The notes under the pieces are model-generated. The model did not search any database. It was not told the DNA's origin and was given only the letters and a program-made list of their open reading frames with translations. Source: a bacterium (GTDB lineage Bacteria; Elusimicrobiota; Elusimicrobia; Elusimicrobiales; UBA9959). From it: 25,853 bases of DNA. Positions 15,689 to 22,850 of this stretch are shown here, one piece after another. The stretch covers positions 1-25,853 of the forward strand of contig JAJZVJ010000003.1 in assembly GCA_021845705.1 (NCBI GenBank), in the 5' to 3' direction. Numbering within the stretch: position 1 is the stretch's first letter; every line of letters begins with the position of its first letter. The position numbers and the translations under genes are program-made.

Positions 15689-17425
15689 ATGGAACCGGCG
15701 AAACGGGTTATATCGGCGAAATTCGGGCTAATATTAGCCTGTCTTTGCGTGATCGCGTTCCTTCTTTTCCATTTCCGGGCTTCCGCGAGCCCGGCGGCAA
15801 GCGCCGGCCCCGGCCCCGGAGTTCCTTCTGCGGCGGAGCCGCAGCGTCTTTCACCAGCGGGCGAGAACGAATTGCGCGGCCTGGTGGCCGCCGGACGCCT
15901 GGAAACCCTCCAGTCCCCGGCGTTCGGCGGCTACCAGTCCGAGATCGGGGACTTCTACCGGTCCGGGGGCTATACCCTGACCTGGGTGCGGCGCTCCAGG
16001 CCTACGGCAAAGGCCCGCATCGTGATCAAGCGCCTGCAGGCCGCGGACAATGAAGGTTTGCTGGCCCAGGACTACGATGGCCCGTTATGGGCGGACCGTC
16101 TGGCCGGACTGACGCGCCGCGGCCGGCCCGCCACGGAGTCCCAGCTTCTCCGCTTCGACCTGGCGCTCACCATCTGCGCGATGCGCTACATCCTGGACCT
16201 GCACCTGGGCCGGATCAACCCGGCGCCTTTCCAGGCGGAGTTCGATGTGGAGCCGGATATCCGCGGGCCTTCGGAGTTCCTCCGCAAACGCGTCCTCTCC
16301 GCGGCTGACGTGGCGGCGGCGTTCAGCGAGCTGGAGCCGCCCTTCCCCTCCTATCGGCGCCTGGTCCGCGCGGTCCAGCGCTACACCGTGCTGGCCGCCG
16401 GCGATGACGGCGCTCAGCTGCCGTCCGCCGGCACCCCCGTAAAGCCGGGGGAGCGCTACGCGGGTGTGCCGCGGCTGGCGCGCCTTCTGCGCCTGCTGGG
16501 AGATCTTCCGCCCCGGGCGGTTACGGGGCTGGAATTGTATTCAAAGCCGCTCGTGAAGGCCGTGAAAAGATTTCAGCGCCGCCACGGGCTGCCAGCGGAC
16601 GGGCGGTTGGGAGAACAAACGCTGCGGCAGCTCAACACGCCGCTTAGCCTGCGTTTGCGCCAGCTCCGGCTGGCCCTGGAGCGGTGGCGCTGGCTGCCGC
16701 ACCGGTTTTCCCGGCCGCCCATCCTCGTCAATATCCCGGAATTCCGTCTTTACGCCGGGGATGAGCCTTCCCAGAAGGTGGTGGTCGGGATGTCTTTCGA
16801 ACACCAGACGCCGGTTTTTTCCAGCCGGCTGACCGAGGTGGTGTTCCGCCCTCCCTGGAACGTTCCCCTGAGCATCCAGAGCACGGAGATGGTCGCTGAG
16901 CTGGAGAAGGATCCCTCTTATTTGAAAAAACACGCTATCGACGTCATTGACGGAGCGGACGCCGTGGTCAGTTCCGGGGCGGTCAGCGCGGCGGTCCTGG
17001 AAGAACTCAGGGCCGCCCGGCTCTTCCTCCGGCAAAGGCCCGGCCCCGGCAATGCGCTGGGCCTGGTGAAGTTCCTCATGCCCAACAGCAACAGCGTGTA
17101 TATTCACGGCTCGCCTTCAAGACGGGGCTTCATGGGATCGCAGCGGGACCTGAGCCACGGGTGCATCAGGGTGGAACATCCCGCGGCGCTGGCCGCCTGG
17201 GTGCTGCGCGGCCGGCCGGAATGGACGCCGGAGCGCATAAGGGCGGCGATGAACGGGACGGAAACGGTGACCGTCAAACTTAGGGAACCGATACCGGTGC
17301 TTATCCAGTACGGGACCGCGGTGGCGGACGAGGGGGGCGAAGTGCGGTTCTTTGAGGATATCTACGGCCGCGACGCGGCGGAAGGGGAGGCTTTCGACAA
17401 GCGGGCGCGGCTGGCGGCGCAGTAA
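15689..17425 (+). CDS. L,D-transpeptidase, YcbB/LdtD type
   Basis: Forms 3-3 (meso-DAP to meso-DAP) cross-links in peptidoglycan in the periplasm. The 578-residue protein has an N-terminal membrane anchor (about 11-30), the scaffold region of YcbB-like enzymes (about 60-280), a peptidoglycan-binding domain (about 283-325, VKRFQRRHGLPADGRLG) and a YkuD catalytic domain (about 344-520). Catalytic residues are visible: His473 in IHGSP and Cys492 in LSHGCIRVEHP (codon 17162-17164). The length is close to E. coli YcbB (about 615). The ATG follows the secreted hypothetical gene by three bases with only a weak ribosome binding site, suggesting coupling. A MepK-like hydrolase gene converges on it with a single base between stop codons, the same neighbour as in E. 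coli (ycbB-ycbK). Confidence 0.93.
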   Translation: MEPAKRVISAKFGLILACLCVIAFLLFHFRASASPAASAGPGPGVPSAAEPQRLSPAGENELRGLVAAGRLETLQSPAFGGYQSEIGDFYRSGGYTLTWVRRSRPTAKARIVIKRLQAADNEGLLAQDYDGPLWADRLAGLTRRGRPATESQLLRFDLALTICAMRYILDLHLGRINPAPFQAEFDVEPDIRGPSEFLRKRVLSAADVAAAFSELEPPFPSYRRLVRAVQRYTVLAAGDDGAQLPSAGTPVKPGERYAGVPRLARLLRLLGDLPPRAVTGLELYSKPLVKAVKRFQRRHGLPADGRLGEQTLRQLNTPLSLRLRQLRLALERWRWLPHRFSRPPILVNIPEFRLYAGDEPSQKVVVGMSFEHQTPVFSSRLTEVVFRPPWNVPLSIQSTEMVAELEKDPSYLKKHAIDVIDGADAVVSSGAVSAAVLEELRAARLFLRQRPGPGNALGLVKFLMPNSNSVYIHGSPSRRGFMGSQRDLSHGCIRVEHPAALAAWVLRGRPEWTPERIRAAMNGTETVTVKLREPIPVLIQYGTAVADEGGEVRFFEDIYGRDAAEGEAFDKRARLAAQ

Positions 17426-17426
17426 C

Positions 17427-17939
17427 TTACCAGCGCCGCACGCGGCCTACGTCCACGTGGACAAAAGCGGAGCTGGCGTAATAGCCCACGCCGCCCCTAT
17501 GAAGGGAGAGCGCGGCGTCGCGCAGGCCGGCTGTACTCACTCCCGGCAGGCGGATATCTATGGCTTCAGCCTTCATATGCAGGCTGTTCCTGCCTACGGC
17601 CGGGCTGCGGCTCCGGAGCAGCCCGTTGGTGGCCGGGGTGCGGTAGCCGCAGATGATCTGGATCTCGGCCCCGGGGCGCTTTACTTTCGAAGTGAGTTCG
17701 CCCAGCAGGTCGAAGAGCCGGGGATCGTAGTGTTTGACCTTCTCCGCGCGCCAGTCGCGCAGGAACCAGTCCAGCTTGGCCAGCGCTGCCGGGTCATAGG
17801 CGCCGCCCCGGCGGTAAACCACGTCGATGCGCTCGTGGGTATGGGTATTGTACATCCGCAAACGGCTCACGCTCGGCTGGAGCGTACCGTAAGCGAAAGA
17901 AAGGGGCAGGAAGAGAACGGCAAGCAGGATATTCCGCAT
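17427..17939 (-). CDS. DUF882/peptidase M15-family murein endopeptidase (YcbK/MepK-like)
   Basis: A 170-residue exported protein. The signal peptide is about 1-17. The M15_2 (DUF882) fold shows zinc-site residues His121 and Asp128 (SLHMKAEAID) and His161 (FVHVDVGRVR), with ICGYRTPATNGLL before them. In E. coli, MepK cuts the cross-links in peptidoglycan with preference for 3-3 links; that activity is inferred here from family and from the adjacent L,D-transpeptidase. E. coli MepK is about 182 residues, so this is full length. No Shine-Dalgarno precedes the ATG; TAGACT ends six bases before it, which would fit a leaderless mRNA. Only one base separates its stop from that of the transpeptidase, so convergent transcripts must overlap. 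Confidence 0.88.
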   Translation of the reverse strand: MRNILLAVLFLPLSFAYGTLQPSVSRLRMYNTHTHERIDVVYRRGGAYDPAALAKLDWFLRDWRAEKVKHYDPRLFDLLGELTSKVKRPGAEIQIICGYRTPATNGLLRSRSPAVGRNSLHMKAEAIDIRLPGVSTAGLRDAALSLHRGGVGYYASSAFVHVDVGRVRRW

Positions 17940-18094
17940 ACCTATAGTCTAACAGGTATTCTCCCGTAATCACAGGGGGGGCGGTTAAAATTTCACATGA
18001 CGCGTAATAAGGCTGATGTCTTTCGGTCCGGAGGTTTTTTGTCCTTGCGGCCCCCGCTGAGACCGTCTTGAGCGGGCTCCGCGCAGGTCCGGGC

Positions 18095-19216
18095 TTAAGC
18101 ACTATGTCTTTGGCTATCCTGCACCAGTCCATGGCCGGCGGAGCCGGCCGCGGCGCCTATGCCGAATTGGCCCCTGATGAGCGGCCAGATCTTGAGCAGC
18201 GAGATGAGCATCGCCGCCAGGATCGGCCCCAGGAGGACGCCCTGTATGCCGAACAGCCGGAGGCCGCCGATGATGGCGACCAGCCCCACCAGCGGGTGCA
18301 TATCGTTCCGGCCCTTGAGGACCAGGGGACGGACCAGGTTGTCCACCAGGCCGGCCGAGAGCGACAGGCAGAGCATCAGAATTATTTTCACGGAAGAGCC
18401 GTGCGTTACATAGAGATATATCATACCCGCCAGCGAAGCCGGGGCGCTTCCGAGCATGGGTATCCACGCGAATATAAAAGTCGCCCCGCCGGCCAGGAAC
18501 GCGCCAGGCACGTCCAGGGCCAGGAACCCGGCCGCTATCAGAGCCGCCTGGGAAGCGGCGGCGGCGAGGCTGGCGAGCACGGCGGAGACCGTCGTGTCCC
18601 GGAAAGACCTCACCAGTTCCTGCTGTACGTTCCGGTCCAGTACGCCGAGGCCGAGCAGCCAGTCCATGAATTCCCCGCCGTTGAGGAGGAAAAAGAAGAA
18701 GGCGAGCATGGCCAGGATAAGCTGCAGCAGAAGTTCCGGGACCCCTCTGCCCAGTTTAAGGACGGCGGCGCCGGTGAATTCCCCGGTGGACTGGATGGCG
18801 CCCTTGAGCCGCGCGTTGACCGCCTCCGGGTCGCCGATCAGGGTCTTGACCACCTGCCAGCGGCTCAGGACGGCGGTGAGCGCCTTCGGCGAGAACTCTT
18901 TAAGCTCGGCCATCTCCCGGCCGACGGTTATCCCCTGTTTTACGGCCAGTATGGAAAACCCGGTCAGCGGCGCCATGACCAGCAGGAGCAAAAGAGCCGT
19001 GACCGCGGATGCGGCCAGCCGGGGCCCGGACTTTTTTGACAGGAGCCAGTGATACACCGGGTAGGCGAGCATGGCCAGCGTCCCGCCCAGGAACAGCGAC
19101 AGCAGGAACGGGCCTGTCATCCATAAGACGGTGGCGGTGCAGGCGAAAAGCGCCCCCAGGAAGGTTATAAGGTGTACCCGCTTGGTCACCACCGGAACCG
19201 CAGGAGAGCCTTTCAT
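18095..19216 (-). CDS. AI-2E-family transporter (PerM/UPF0118)
   Basis: A 373-residue multi-pass inner-membrane protein with about seven to eight hydrophobic segments: a pair near the start (LITFLGALFACTATVLW, FLLSLFLGGTLAMLAYPVY), one near 80, a central soluble helical part, then helices near 160-190, 220-260, 280-300 and 315-345. The AI-2E/PerM family pattern is seen in PMLGSAPASLAG, LVDNLVRPLVLKGR, HPLVGLVAIIGGLRLFGIQGVLLGP (shortened here to its two halves, HPLVGLVAIIGG and GIQGVLLGP). The frame extends upstream to 19321, but ATG at 19216 is chosen because it overlaps the preceding gene's TGA as ATGA. Substrate is unknown; despite the family name, most members are not shown to move autoinducer 2. 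Last gene of a four-gene operon. Confidence 0.88.
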   Translation of the reverse strand: MKGSPAVPVVTKRVHLITFLGALFACTATVLWMTGPFLLSLFLGGTLAMLAYPVYHWLLSKKSGPRLAASAVTALLLLLVMAPLTGFSILAVKQGITVGREMAELKEFSPKALTAVLSRWQVVKTLIGDPEAVNARLKGAIQSTGEFTGAAVLKLGRGVPELLLQLILAMLAFFFFLLNGGEFMDWLLGLGVLDRNVQQELVRSFRDTTVSAVLASLAAAASQAALIAAGFLALDVPGAFLAGGATFIFAWIPMLGSAPASLAGMIYLYVTHGSSVKIILMLCLSLSAGLVDNLVRPLVLKGRNDMHPLVGLVAIIGGLRLFGIQGVLLGPILAAMLISLLKIWPLIRGQFGIGAAAGSAGHGLVQDSQRHSA

Positions 19217-19557
19217 CGCGGCATTTTTACCCCGTGGAAGACGGCGTTGATCAGCGAAAGCAGGAAGGCGAAGGCCAGCGCCCACCAGAAGCTGGCCACG
19301 CGGAATCCAGGTACCAGCCACGCGGTGAACATCACCAGCCCGCCGATAATTACGAAGGTGAACAGGCCCAGGGTCAGAATATTGAGCGGGAGGGTCAGCA
19401 GCAGCAGCGCGGGCGCGAGCATCACGCTCACTATCCCCAGGGCGAGCGCGACAACGATAGCGGTGACGTAACTGTCCACGGCCACCCCCGGAAGCAGGCG
19501 GGCGGCCGCTAATACGGCCAGGCTGCTGACCAGGAGATTAAGAAGGAGCCTGATCAC
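19213..19557 (-). CDS. Four-helix holin-like membrane protein (phage holin family 4 / PF04020 type)
   Basis: A 114-residue protein of almost entirely hydrophobic composition with four membrane helices: about 2-20, 30-52, 55-80 and 87-108. The NILTLGLFTFVIIGGLVMF segment and short positively charged ends match the small family often named mycobacterial 4 TM phage holin, which is widespread on bacterial chromosomes and usually unrelated to prophage. There are no phage genes here, so a lysis role is unlikely. Start and stop each overlap a neighbour by four bases (ATGA), indicating a tightly coupled operon. Confidence 0.85.
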   Translation of the reverse strand: MIRLLLNLLVSSLAVLAAARLLPGVAVDSYVTAIVVALALGIVSVMLAPALLLLTLPLNILTLGLFTFVIIGGLVMFTAWLVPGFRVASFWWALAFAFLLSLINAVFHGVKMPR

Positions 19558-19820
19558 AGGTCCCCCGGATTTGCTTCGAAACGTTTTTCAGCCGGTACCC
19601 CGGTGATCTGCGCGACCCGCAGCACGAAGTGACGGCGCAGCAGGTCGCGGGTTATCCGGCTTTTCCGGGCCAGGGAAAACCTGTTCCCGGGGCCCCCGCC
19701 GGTCTTGGGCGGGTGGAGCCGCGGGTCCAGCGCGCGCAGCAGCTGAAGGAGCTCTCCTTTATCCGGCTTGCCGCGGAGGGAACCGCTGATCGGGATATTT
19801 ATGTCCTGTGTTCTTTTCAT
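19554..19820 (-). CDS. Small basic hypothetical protein
   Basis: An 88-residue, Arg/Lys/Pro-rich protein of unknown family (starts MKRTQDINIPISG; mid part LLQLLRALDPRLHPP; basic helix RKSRITRDLLRRHF). I choose ATG at 19820 because GGAGG lies about eight bases upstream. An alternative ATG at 19844 overlaps the previous stop as ATGA but has no ribosome binding site. Its stop overlaps the start of the holin-like gene by four bases. No membrane segment or signal peptide, so cytoplasmic. It may bind nucleic acid from its charge, but that is a guess. Confidence 0.65.
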   Translation of the reverse strand: MKRTQDINIPISGSLRGKPDKGELLQLLRALDPRLHPPKTGGGPGNRFSLARKSRITRDLLRRHFVLRVAQITGVPAEKRFEANPGDL

Positions 19821-19840
19821 TCGCGTTTTCCTCCGGCGGA

Positions 19841-20290
19841 TCATTTGAAGTAATACCGCAGGCCCAGCCCCGCGTTAAGCTCCGTGCCGCCCTGGGAAAA
19901 GTGCAGTACGGGAACCAGTTCGAGGAAGATCTCCAGGGGATCGCGCGGCAGCCAGTAGGCAAGCCCCGCTACCCCGCGCAGCCCCAGGCTGCTGTTATTG
20001 CGGGACGAGTTCCCGAGCTGGGCGCCCACTCCGAGATAGGCCGGCAACCTGCCCGAAGAAGGCTGGCGGAATACCGTATAGCTGTGCCATAAGTAATCGC
20101 CGTACACGGTCACGTTGTTGTTGAACCCCACCCCGAGGTCGATGGCCCGGCCGCCGTTCTGCCAGAACTTGGCCGTCACCCCTGTAGGGTCGCCGAGAAC
20201 TACTCCCAGCCCGACGTCGCCCGATTTCTGGGCCCACAACGGGCCCGCACCTGCCGCGACCAGGCAAACCAAAAGCAGTAAAGTCCTCAT
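19841..20290 (-). CDS. Small outer-membrane beta-barrel-like protein
   Basis: A 149-residue exported protein with a signal peptide ending in LWAQ (about residue 21). The mature part has about eight short amphipathic strands with Gly-rich turns (GDVGLGVVLGDPTGVTAKFW, AYLGVGAQLG) and ends in LGLRYYFK, as small eight-stranded barrels do. AAAGGAG lies about eight bases upstream of the ATG. First gene of the four-gene minus-strand operon. Function unknown. Confidence 0.78.
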   Translation of the reverse strand: MRTLLLLVCLVAAGAGPLWAQKSGDVGLGVVLGDPTGVTAKFWQNGGRAIDLGVGFNNNVTVYGDYLWHSYTVFRQPSSGRLPAYLGVGAQLGNSSRNNSSLGLRGVAGLAYWLPRDPLEIFLELVPVLHFSQGGTELNAGLGLRYYFK

Positions 20291-20383
20291 ATTAGTGTCT
20301 CCTTTTGAATTGCGGGACCTAAGCCCCGCGCCGATATTTGTTCAAGTATACTATCTTTTGCCTGTCGTCCTCCTCTATGCGGA

Positions 20384-20389
20384 ATTATA
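20384..20389 (-). promoter_or_regulatory. Possible -10 box for the minus-strand four-gene operon
   Basis: An exact TATAAT on the minus strand at 20389-20384, about 94 bases upstream of the ATG at 20290. A second TATACT lies at 20350-20345. Neither has a good -35 at 17 bases, so the assignment is tentative. Confidence 0.35.
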
Positions 20390-20408
20390 CGTTGGGCTAT
20401 AGGTAAAA

Positions 20409-21650
20409 TTACCATGCCGCGGCAGGCGGCCCGCCTGGAGGTGGAGGTCTTATTGTTGAAATTGCCGGGCTCCATAGCCGGCTTGGGGCGCGCGGGAGAG
20501 CCCGGTCACCGCGGTAACTCAATAAAAAAACAGAGCCTTTCCCGGCTTCGGACTCGACCCAGATCCTGCCGTTGTTCTTTGCGGCGAGGCGCCGCACCAT
20601 GGTAAGGCCTATCCCCTCGCCCTTGTCATTTACGGGTATGCTTCCGCGGAAAAAGATATCCCAGATCCTGGGCAGGTCCGGTTTCTTTATCCCAAGCCCG
20701 TTGTCGGCCACGCTGTAGACCACCGTGCCGCCGTTCGGTTCGCCGCGCACCTCGATCTCAAGTTTGCGGCTTCTATCGCGGTATTTTATGGCGTTCTCCA
20801 GCAGGTTGGTGAAGATCCGGCTTAAGGCATCTGGGTCGGCCACGCAGGGAGGCAGCGTTCCTGCCTTAACCGCCGCCCCGGCCGTTTTCAGGTGGTACGC
20901 GTGGGCCGCCAGGACGCTTTTCAGCACCGCCCCGGCGTCCAATGTTTCAGGGCGCATCTGCATGGTCCCGGCCTTGGCGACTTTAAGTATTCCGCTCAGC
21001 AGCTGGCCTATTTTCAGCGCGGAGGACGCTACGGAATCCAGAGACTCGGGGATGAGGTTCTCGGTAAGGGCAAGGGCCTGGGCTTTTATCTCCTCAGGCA
21101 GCCCGGCCCGCTTAAGGAGGCCTTCCAGTTCCTGGAAATCCCGTTTAAGGTTTTCCGTAAAGCCCTGCACGCAGACCAGAGGCGTGCGCATATCGTGCGT
21201 GGCCAGGTAAAGGAAATCCCCCATCTCTTTTTCCTGTTGCGCCAGCCGCTTCATAAGGCTTTCGTTTCCGGCCTCGGTTTCCTTAAGCCTGGTGATATCG
21301 TTGAATATATGTACCGCCCCGTCGAAGCGCCCGGCTTCGTCCATTGACGGGTATATTGTCCCCTTGAAAATATTCCCCCCGCGCTTAAATTCTGTTGTTT
21401 CGCAGTTCAGGCTTTTCAAAGCCGGTTTGAAAGGGCAGCTTTCCGGCGGCTGCATCTCTTCGTGCGCTATCTCGTAGCAATGCAGGCCCTGCACCTTGTC
21501 CGCCCGGCGGCCGAAAACCCGTTCCGTGGCCCGGTTGGCGCGGAGAATGCGCCGATCCGCGTCTACCAGCCATACAACGGCGCCGATGGAGTTGAAGGTT
21601 TTATCCAGTTCCCGCGCCGCGGCGTCCGTATCTTTGTTTTTGTCTGCCAT
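20409..21650 (-). CDS. Soluble PAS sensor histidine kinase with C-terminal frameshift site
   Basis: A 413-residue kinase as read in one frame. PAS covers about 12-122 (VVWLVDADRRILRANRA, FNDITRLKE) and includes the Cys/His cluster HCYEIAHEE and CPF, which in related PAS domains may bind a cofactor. HisKA has His152 in THDMRTPLVC; HATPase has N-box NLLENAIKY, G1 VADNGLGI and G2 GEGIGLTMV. The kinase fold should end at GKGSVF plus a short strand; instead the frame runs on for about 38 residues of Pro/Arg-rich sequence. At 20529-20523 there is a T TTT TTA heptamer in the correct phase; a -1 shift (or one extra T) gives GSVFFIELPR and stop at 20506-20508, a canonical ending. So either an indel, a sequencing error, or programmed frameshifting. 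Start ATG follows a run of six G as ribosome binding site. It has no receiver partner nearby. Confidence 0.9.
   Translation of the reverse strand: MADKNKDTDAAARELDKTFNSIGAVVWLVDADRRILRANRATERVFGRRADKVQGLHCYEIAHEEMQPPESCPFKPALKSLNCETTEFKRGGNIFKGTIYPSMDEAGRFDGAVHIFNDITRLKETEAGNESLMKRLAQQEKEMGDFLYLATHDMRTPLVCVQGFTENLKRDFQELEGLLKRAGLPEEIKAQALALTENLIPESLDSVASSALKIGQLLSGILKVAKAGTMQMRPETLDAGAVLKSVLAAHAYHLKTAGAAVKAGTLPPCVADPDALSRIFTNLLENAIKYRDRSRKLEIEVRGEPNGGTVVYSVADNGLGIKKPDLPRIWDIFFRGSIPVNDKGEGIGLTMVRRLAAKNNGRIWVESEAGKGSVFLLSYRGDRALPRAPSRLWSPAISTIRPPPPGGPPAAAW
20506..20531 (-). other. Putative -1 frameshift or homopolymer indel site
   Basis: On the minus strand the codons read gtt ttt tta, containing T TTT TTA in X XXY YYZ phase. 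Shifting to -1 gives codons for F-I-E-L-P-R then TGA at 20508-20506. The seven A on the plus strand (20524-20530) are also a typical place for sequencing or replication indels. Confidence 0.7.
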
Positions 21651-21782
21651 ATTTCCCCCCTATGAAAACAATCCCCGGACAGGATAACTTTTTCCGCGCT
21701 TTTGGCATATACCCTTTAAGGGGTAGGCCGGGACCTGGCTGTGATGAAGATGTCCGCGCATAGCGGCGCCGGTCTTTTTTGG

Positions 21783-21794
21783 TATCATTACAAT
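21783..21794 (+). promoter_or_regulatory. Putative promoter elements directly before the glutaminase ATG
   Basis: TGG-TATCAT (extended -10, TATCAT at 21783-21788) and TACAAT (21789-21794) lie 16 and 10 bases before the ATG at 21805. Either would give a leader of roughly 4-10 bases. No Shine-Dalgarno is present. A small near-palindrome, ACCCTTTAAGGGGT (21711-21724), lies upstream between the divergent genes. Confidence 0.45.
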
Positions 21795-21804
21795 AACATC
21801 ATTT

Positions 21805-22746
21805 ATGCCGAAAACAGACCGATTCCGGGCGGCGATAGACGCCGCCCATGGGAAGTTCCGGAAGCTTGCGGAAGGCAGGAACGCGGATTTCATTCCGGCG
21901 CTGGCCAAGATGGACCCGGGACTTTTCGGCATCGCCCTGGTGACGGTGGACGGGAAGACGGAGGAAAAGGGTGATGCCGGCTCGCGGTTCACCATCCAGT
22001 CCATCTCAAAGGTGTTCACGCTCGCCTGCGCTCTTCAGGAGGTCGGCGACGAGGCGGTACTGGCCAAGATAGGCGCCGACGCCACCGGCCAGGCCTTCAA
22101 TTCCATTATGGCCATAGAGCAGACGAAGGGCAAAGAGATGAACCCTTTCGTGAACCCGGGCGCCATAGCCACCACCAGCCTGATAAAAGGGAGAACCCCG
22201 GCGGAGAAATGGAAAAGGATCCTCGGCATGCACGAGGCTTTTGCCGGCCGGAAGCTGGAGGTGGACCAGGAAGTATACAGGTCCGAGTCCGCGACCAACG
22301 GCCGCAACCGGGCCATAGCCGTCCTTATGCACTCCTACGGCCGCCTCTATGCCGACCCGCTCGTCACTACCGACCTTTATACGCGCCAGTGCGCCATCTC
22401 CGTCTCCGCTTCCGACCTTGCGGTGATGTCCGCCACGCTCGCCAACGGCGGGAAGAACCCGGTGACCGGCAAGCGGGTGATAGACAGTAAGTATGTGCCG
22501 CGCATCCTGGCGGTCATGGCCACGGCCGGGCTCTACGACGACTCGGGCCTCTGGCTCTACCGCACAGGCCTGCCCGCCAAGAGCGGCGTGGGCGGGGGCA
22601 TTATCGCCGTCGCCCCCGGCCGCTTCGGCATTGCCGCCTTCTCCCCGCGGGTGGATGCCGCCGGCAACAGCGTCCGCGCCCGTAAAGCCATCGAATACAT
22701 AACCGCCGCGCTCAGCGCCAATCCGTACAATACTAAATCCCTCTAA
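21805..22746 (+). CDS. glsA: Glutaminase (serine-dependent beta-lactamase fold)
   Basis: Hydrolyses L-glutamine to L-glutamate and ammonia in the cytoplasm. The 313-residue length matches the family (about 305-330). Conserved motifs are visible in order: FTIQSISKVFTL with the catalytic Ser-x-x-Lys, GKEMNPFVNPGAIAT, SESATNGRNRAIA, DLYTRQCAISVSASDLAVM, YDDSGLWLYRTGLPAKSGVGG and GRFGIAAFSPRVD (quoted pieces are separate segments). All are typical of bacterial GlsA (YbaS/YneH). It is monocistronic, divergent from the kinase at 20409-21650. No Shine-Dalgarno precedes the ATG, and -10-like boxes sit only 10-16 bases upstream, suggesting a very short leader. Confidence 0.95.
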   Translation: MPKTDRFRAAIDAAHGKFRKLAEGRNADFIPALAKMDPGLFGIALVTVDGKTEEKGDAGSRFTIQSISKVFTLACALQEVGDEAVLAKIGADATGQAFNSIMAIEQTKGKEMNPFVNPGAIATTSLIKGRTPAEKWKRILGMHEAFAGRKLEVDQEVYRSESATNGRNRAIAVLMHSYGRLYADPLVTTDLYTRQCAISVSASDLAVMSATLANGGKNPVTGKRVIDSKYVPRILAVMATAGLYDDSGLWLYRTGLPAKSGVGGGIIAVAPGRFGIAAFSPRVDAAGNSVRARKAIEYITAALSANPYNTKSL

Positions 22747-22768
22747 TCGTTCACGGTTGGGTGATATA

Positions 22769-22785
22769 TGGAATCTAAGATTCCA
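22769..22785. repeat. Short inverted repeat between glutaminase and DUF4143 gene
   Basis: TGGAATC (22769-22775), TAA, GATTCCA (22779-22785). It lies in an AT-rich stretch (about 22760-22850) that contrasts with the GC-rich neighbours. It could be an operator for the DUF4143 gene or a weak terminator for glutaminase, though no T-tract follows directly. Confidence 0.45.
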
Positions 22786-22806
22786 ATTAAAGGCCTTAAA
22801 TGGAAT

Positions 22807-22836
22807 TTGTGCTTCCGTTTTATTCTTTTGTACAAT
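22807..22836 (+). promoter_or_regulatory. Putative promoter of the first DUF4143 ATPase
   Basis: TTGTGC at 22807-22812, 18-base spacer, TACAAT at 22831-22836. The -10 ends 14 bases before the ATG, giving a predicted leader of about eight bases. No Shine-Dalgarno is seen. Confidence 0.45.
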
Positions 22837-22850
22837 AATACTGGACGATC

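Noticed and set aside
18068..19039. Plus-strand frame of 323 codons opposite the AI-2E-family transporter
   Set aside because: Its translation is Gln/Arg/Glu-rich and shows no fold. The minus-strand frame has clear membrane helices and family motifs and is linked by ATGA overlap.
19213..19557. Evidence for a prophage, from a holin-like gene
   Set aside because: No other phage gene is nearby; this four-helix family is common on chromosomes.
20414..20460. Inverted repeat CAGGCGG-C-CCGCCTG as terminator of the minus-strand kinase
   Set aside because: The palindrome leaves almost no loop and is not followed by a clear T-tract on the minus strand.
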